Positions 22,863 through 24,106 of a stretch of 24,106 nt of DNA are shown one piece after another. The number at the start of each line of letters is the position of its first letter. The stretch's first letter is position 1. This stretch comes from JBAXRT01 sp037131065 (GTDB lineage: Bacteria; Bacteroidota; Bacteroidia; Bacteroidales; FEN-979). The stretch lies in assembly GCA_037131065.1 (NCBI GenBank), contig JBAXRT010000034.1, positions 1 to 24,106 on the forward strand, in the 5' to 3' direction. A program made the translations under genes and the position numbers. The notes under the pieces are model-generated. The model was not told where the DNA came from and searched no databases. It saw only the letters and a list, made by a program, of their open reading frames with translations.

Positions 22863-24106
22863 ATGGGAATGGACAAAGTCATAGAGAAGAAGAAATGGCC
22901 GCTGAAAAAAATATTTTACCTGATTGGTGGGGCGCTCCTGCCAATCCTGGTCCTCTGGCTGATCTTCTTCAGGGATAATGCCTCCAGTCTCTATGTCGAC
23001 CGGGAACAGGTGACCATTGCCACAGCCGAGCGGGCCAATTTCCAGGAGTATATTCCACTCGATGGTACCATTCAGCCCATCAAGACCATCGTGATCGATG
23101 CCATCCAGGGTGGCAGGGTAGAACGAATATTCGCAGAGGATGGCGCCATGCTTGAAGCAGGCGATACCATCCTGAAGCTCTCCAACCAGGCCGTTGAACT
23201 GGACTGGATGTTCCGCGAAACCCAGATGTACGATATCATCAACAACCTGCAGAATACCAAGCTCAACATCGAGCAGACAAAGTTCCAGAGGGAGAAGGAG
23301 ATTGCCGACCTTGACTACAGGATCGACAAGACCAGGTACGACTTCGACATGAAGGAGCGGTTCCATAAGGAGGGGCTCATCTCCGACAAGGAGTACCAGG
23401 ATGCAAAAAGGGAATTCCTTTCACTGAAACGACAGCGGGAGATCAGTCTCAGGTCGCAGAAGCACGACTCGATGTTCAACGTATTGCAGGTGATCCAGAT
23501 CAAGCAGTCGATCGACCGCCTGACTAAAAACCTGGCCCTTCTAAAGGAAAACCTTGCAAGCCTTTACGTCAGGGCCCCCTTTTCCGGACAGCTTTCGAAC
23601 TTCAACCGCGAGATAGGGGAGACCAAGAGCCCCGGTCAGAACCTTGGCCAGATCGATGTCAGGGACGGTTTTAAGGTCAACGCCAGGGTGGATGAACGGT
23701 ACATCACCCGTGTTTTCAAGGGACAGGAGGGAACTGTCGATTTCAACGGGAACATGATACCTGTCCAGATCAGCAAGATCTACACACAGGTCACAGGTGG
23801 TTCCTTTGAAGTTGACTTTACCTTTACAGCTCCGCCCCCTGTGGCCATGAAGATAGGGCAGACCCTCCCTTTGCAACTTAAATTCAGCGGCGTCACCAAG
23901 TGCATCATCATTCCGCGTGGCGGATTTTACCAGGAGACCGGCGGCAACTGGATTTATGTTGTCGAACCATCAGGCGACATGGCAGTCAGGCGCAACATCC
24001 GGATTGGCAGGCAGAACACCGACTTCTATGAAGTGCTCGAAGGGCTTCATGCCGGCGAAAAGGTAGTCGTATCCTCTTACCAGGCCTTCGGATCGAAGGA
24101 CAGGCT
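22863..24106 (+). CDS. HlyD/RND-type periplasmic adaptor protein, 3' end cut by the window
   Basis: The frame opens at ATG 22863 (ATG 22869 is an alternative) and runs without a stop to the window end, 414 codons. A membrane helix (about 15-36) anchors it. A lipoyl-like half-motif follows (IDAIQGGRVERIFAEDGAML), then a long coiled-coil hairpin rich in Lys, Glu and Gln (about 120-235), the second lipoyl half (LYVRAPFSGQLSNFNREIGE) and beta-barrel segments (VNARVDERYITRVFKGQEG). This order is that of adaptors linking MacB-type transporters to an outer-membrane TolC-like channel. It follows the ATPase by 63 bases, so an outer-membrane factor gene may lie just beyond the window. Confidence 0.92.
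   Translation, partial: MGMDKVIEKKKWPLKKIFYLIGGALLPILVLWLIFFRDNASSLYVDREQVTIATAERANFQEYIPLDGTIQPIKTIVIDAIQGGRVERIFAEDGAMLEAGDTILKLSNQAVELDWMFRETQMYDIINNLQNTKLNIEQTKFQREKEIADLDYRIDKTRYDFDMKERFHKEGLISDKEYQDAKREFLSLKRQREISLRSQKHDSMFNVLQVIQIKQSIDRLTKNLALLKENLASLYVRAPFSGQLSNFNREIGETKSPGQNLGQIDVRDGFKVNARVDERYITRVFKGQEGTVDFNGNMIPVQISKIYTQVTGGSFEVDFTFTAPPPVAMKIGQTLPLQLKFSGVTKCIIIPRGGFYQETGGNWIYVVEPSGDMAVRRNIRIGRQNTDFYEVLEGLHAGEKVVVSSYQAFGSKDR

Overview
The window looks like part of a Bacteroidota chromosome. The evidence is weak or absent Shine-Dalgarno sites before most genes, signal peptides ending in FSQ or GAQ, an 8-helix-class FtsX-type exporter permease of about 780 residues next to a sigma-54 two-component pair, and a TAnnTTTG-type promoter candidate. 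Assignment to a lower rank is not possible from the sequence alone. Most of it (1-16772) is an extracellular or respiratory electron-transfer locus. I count 60 CxxCH heme-c motifs plus two CxxxCH motifs, spread over six cytochromes and one sensor kinase.

Region 1 (1-4244, minus strand) is a tight operon. It reads: a diheme b-type membrane protein, a membrane-anchored Fe-S/FAD pyridine-nucleotide oxidoreductase, a 20-heme cytochrome, and the start of another multiheme cytochrome that leaves the window at base 1. It looks like an inner-membrane module passing electrons between NAD(P)H or quinol and periplasmic cytochromes. Divergent from it is a lipoprotein with an NrfJ-like domain and an OB-fold-like domain (4324-5061).

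Region 2 (5124-10844, plus strand) begins with a strong sigma-54 promoter candidate. It carries an NHL beta-propeller protein, a 12-heme cytochrome, a membrane histidine kinase whose periplasmic domain contains its own CxxCH motif, and an NtrC-type sigma-54 activator. An intrinsic terminator follows.

Region 3 (11062-16772, plus strand) begins with a second sigma-54 promoter candidate of the same form. It carries a tetraheme cytochrome that resembles the filament-forming OmcE class, a hairpin, an NHL lipoprotein, a pentaheme lipoprotein, a large outer-membrane beta-barrel and a 15-heme cytochrome. The last five form a plausible porin-cytochrome conduit. The simplest reading is that the heme-bearing kinase senses redox state and, through its sigma-54 partner, turns on both its own operon and the tetraheme/porin operon.

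Region 4 (16775-24106) is a separate module. A second NtrC-type regulator and NtrY-like kinase (minus strand) face an exporter operon (FtsX-like permease, MacB/LolD-like ATPase, and a HlyD-type adaptor cut by the window end). The intergenic space holds a C/G-rich repeat, an inverted-repeat activator-site candidate and a third sigma-54 promoter candidate. No tRNA, rRNA, CRISPR array, insertion sequence or prophage gene was recognised.
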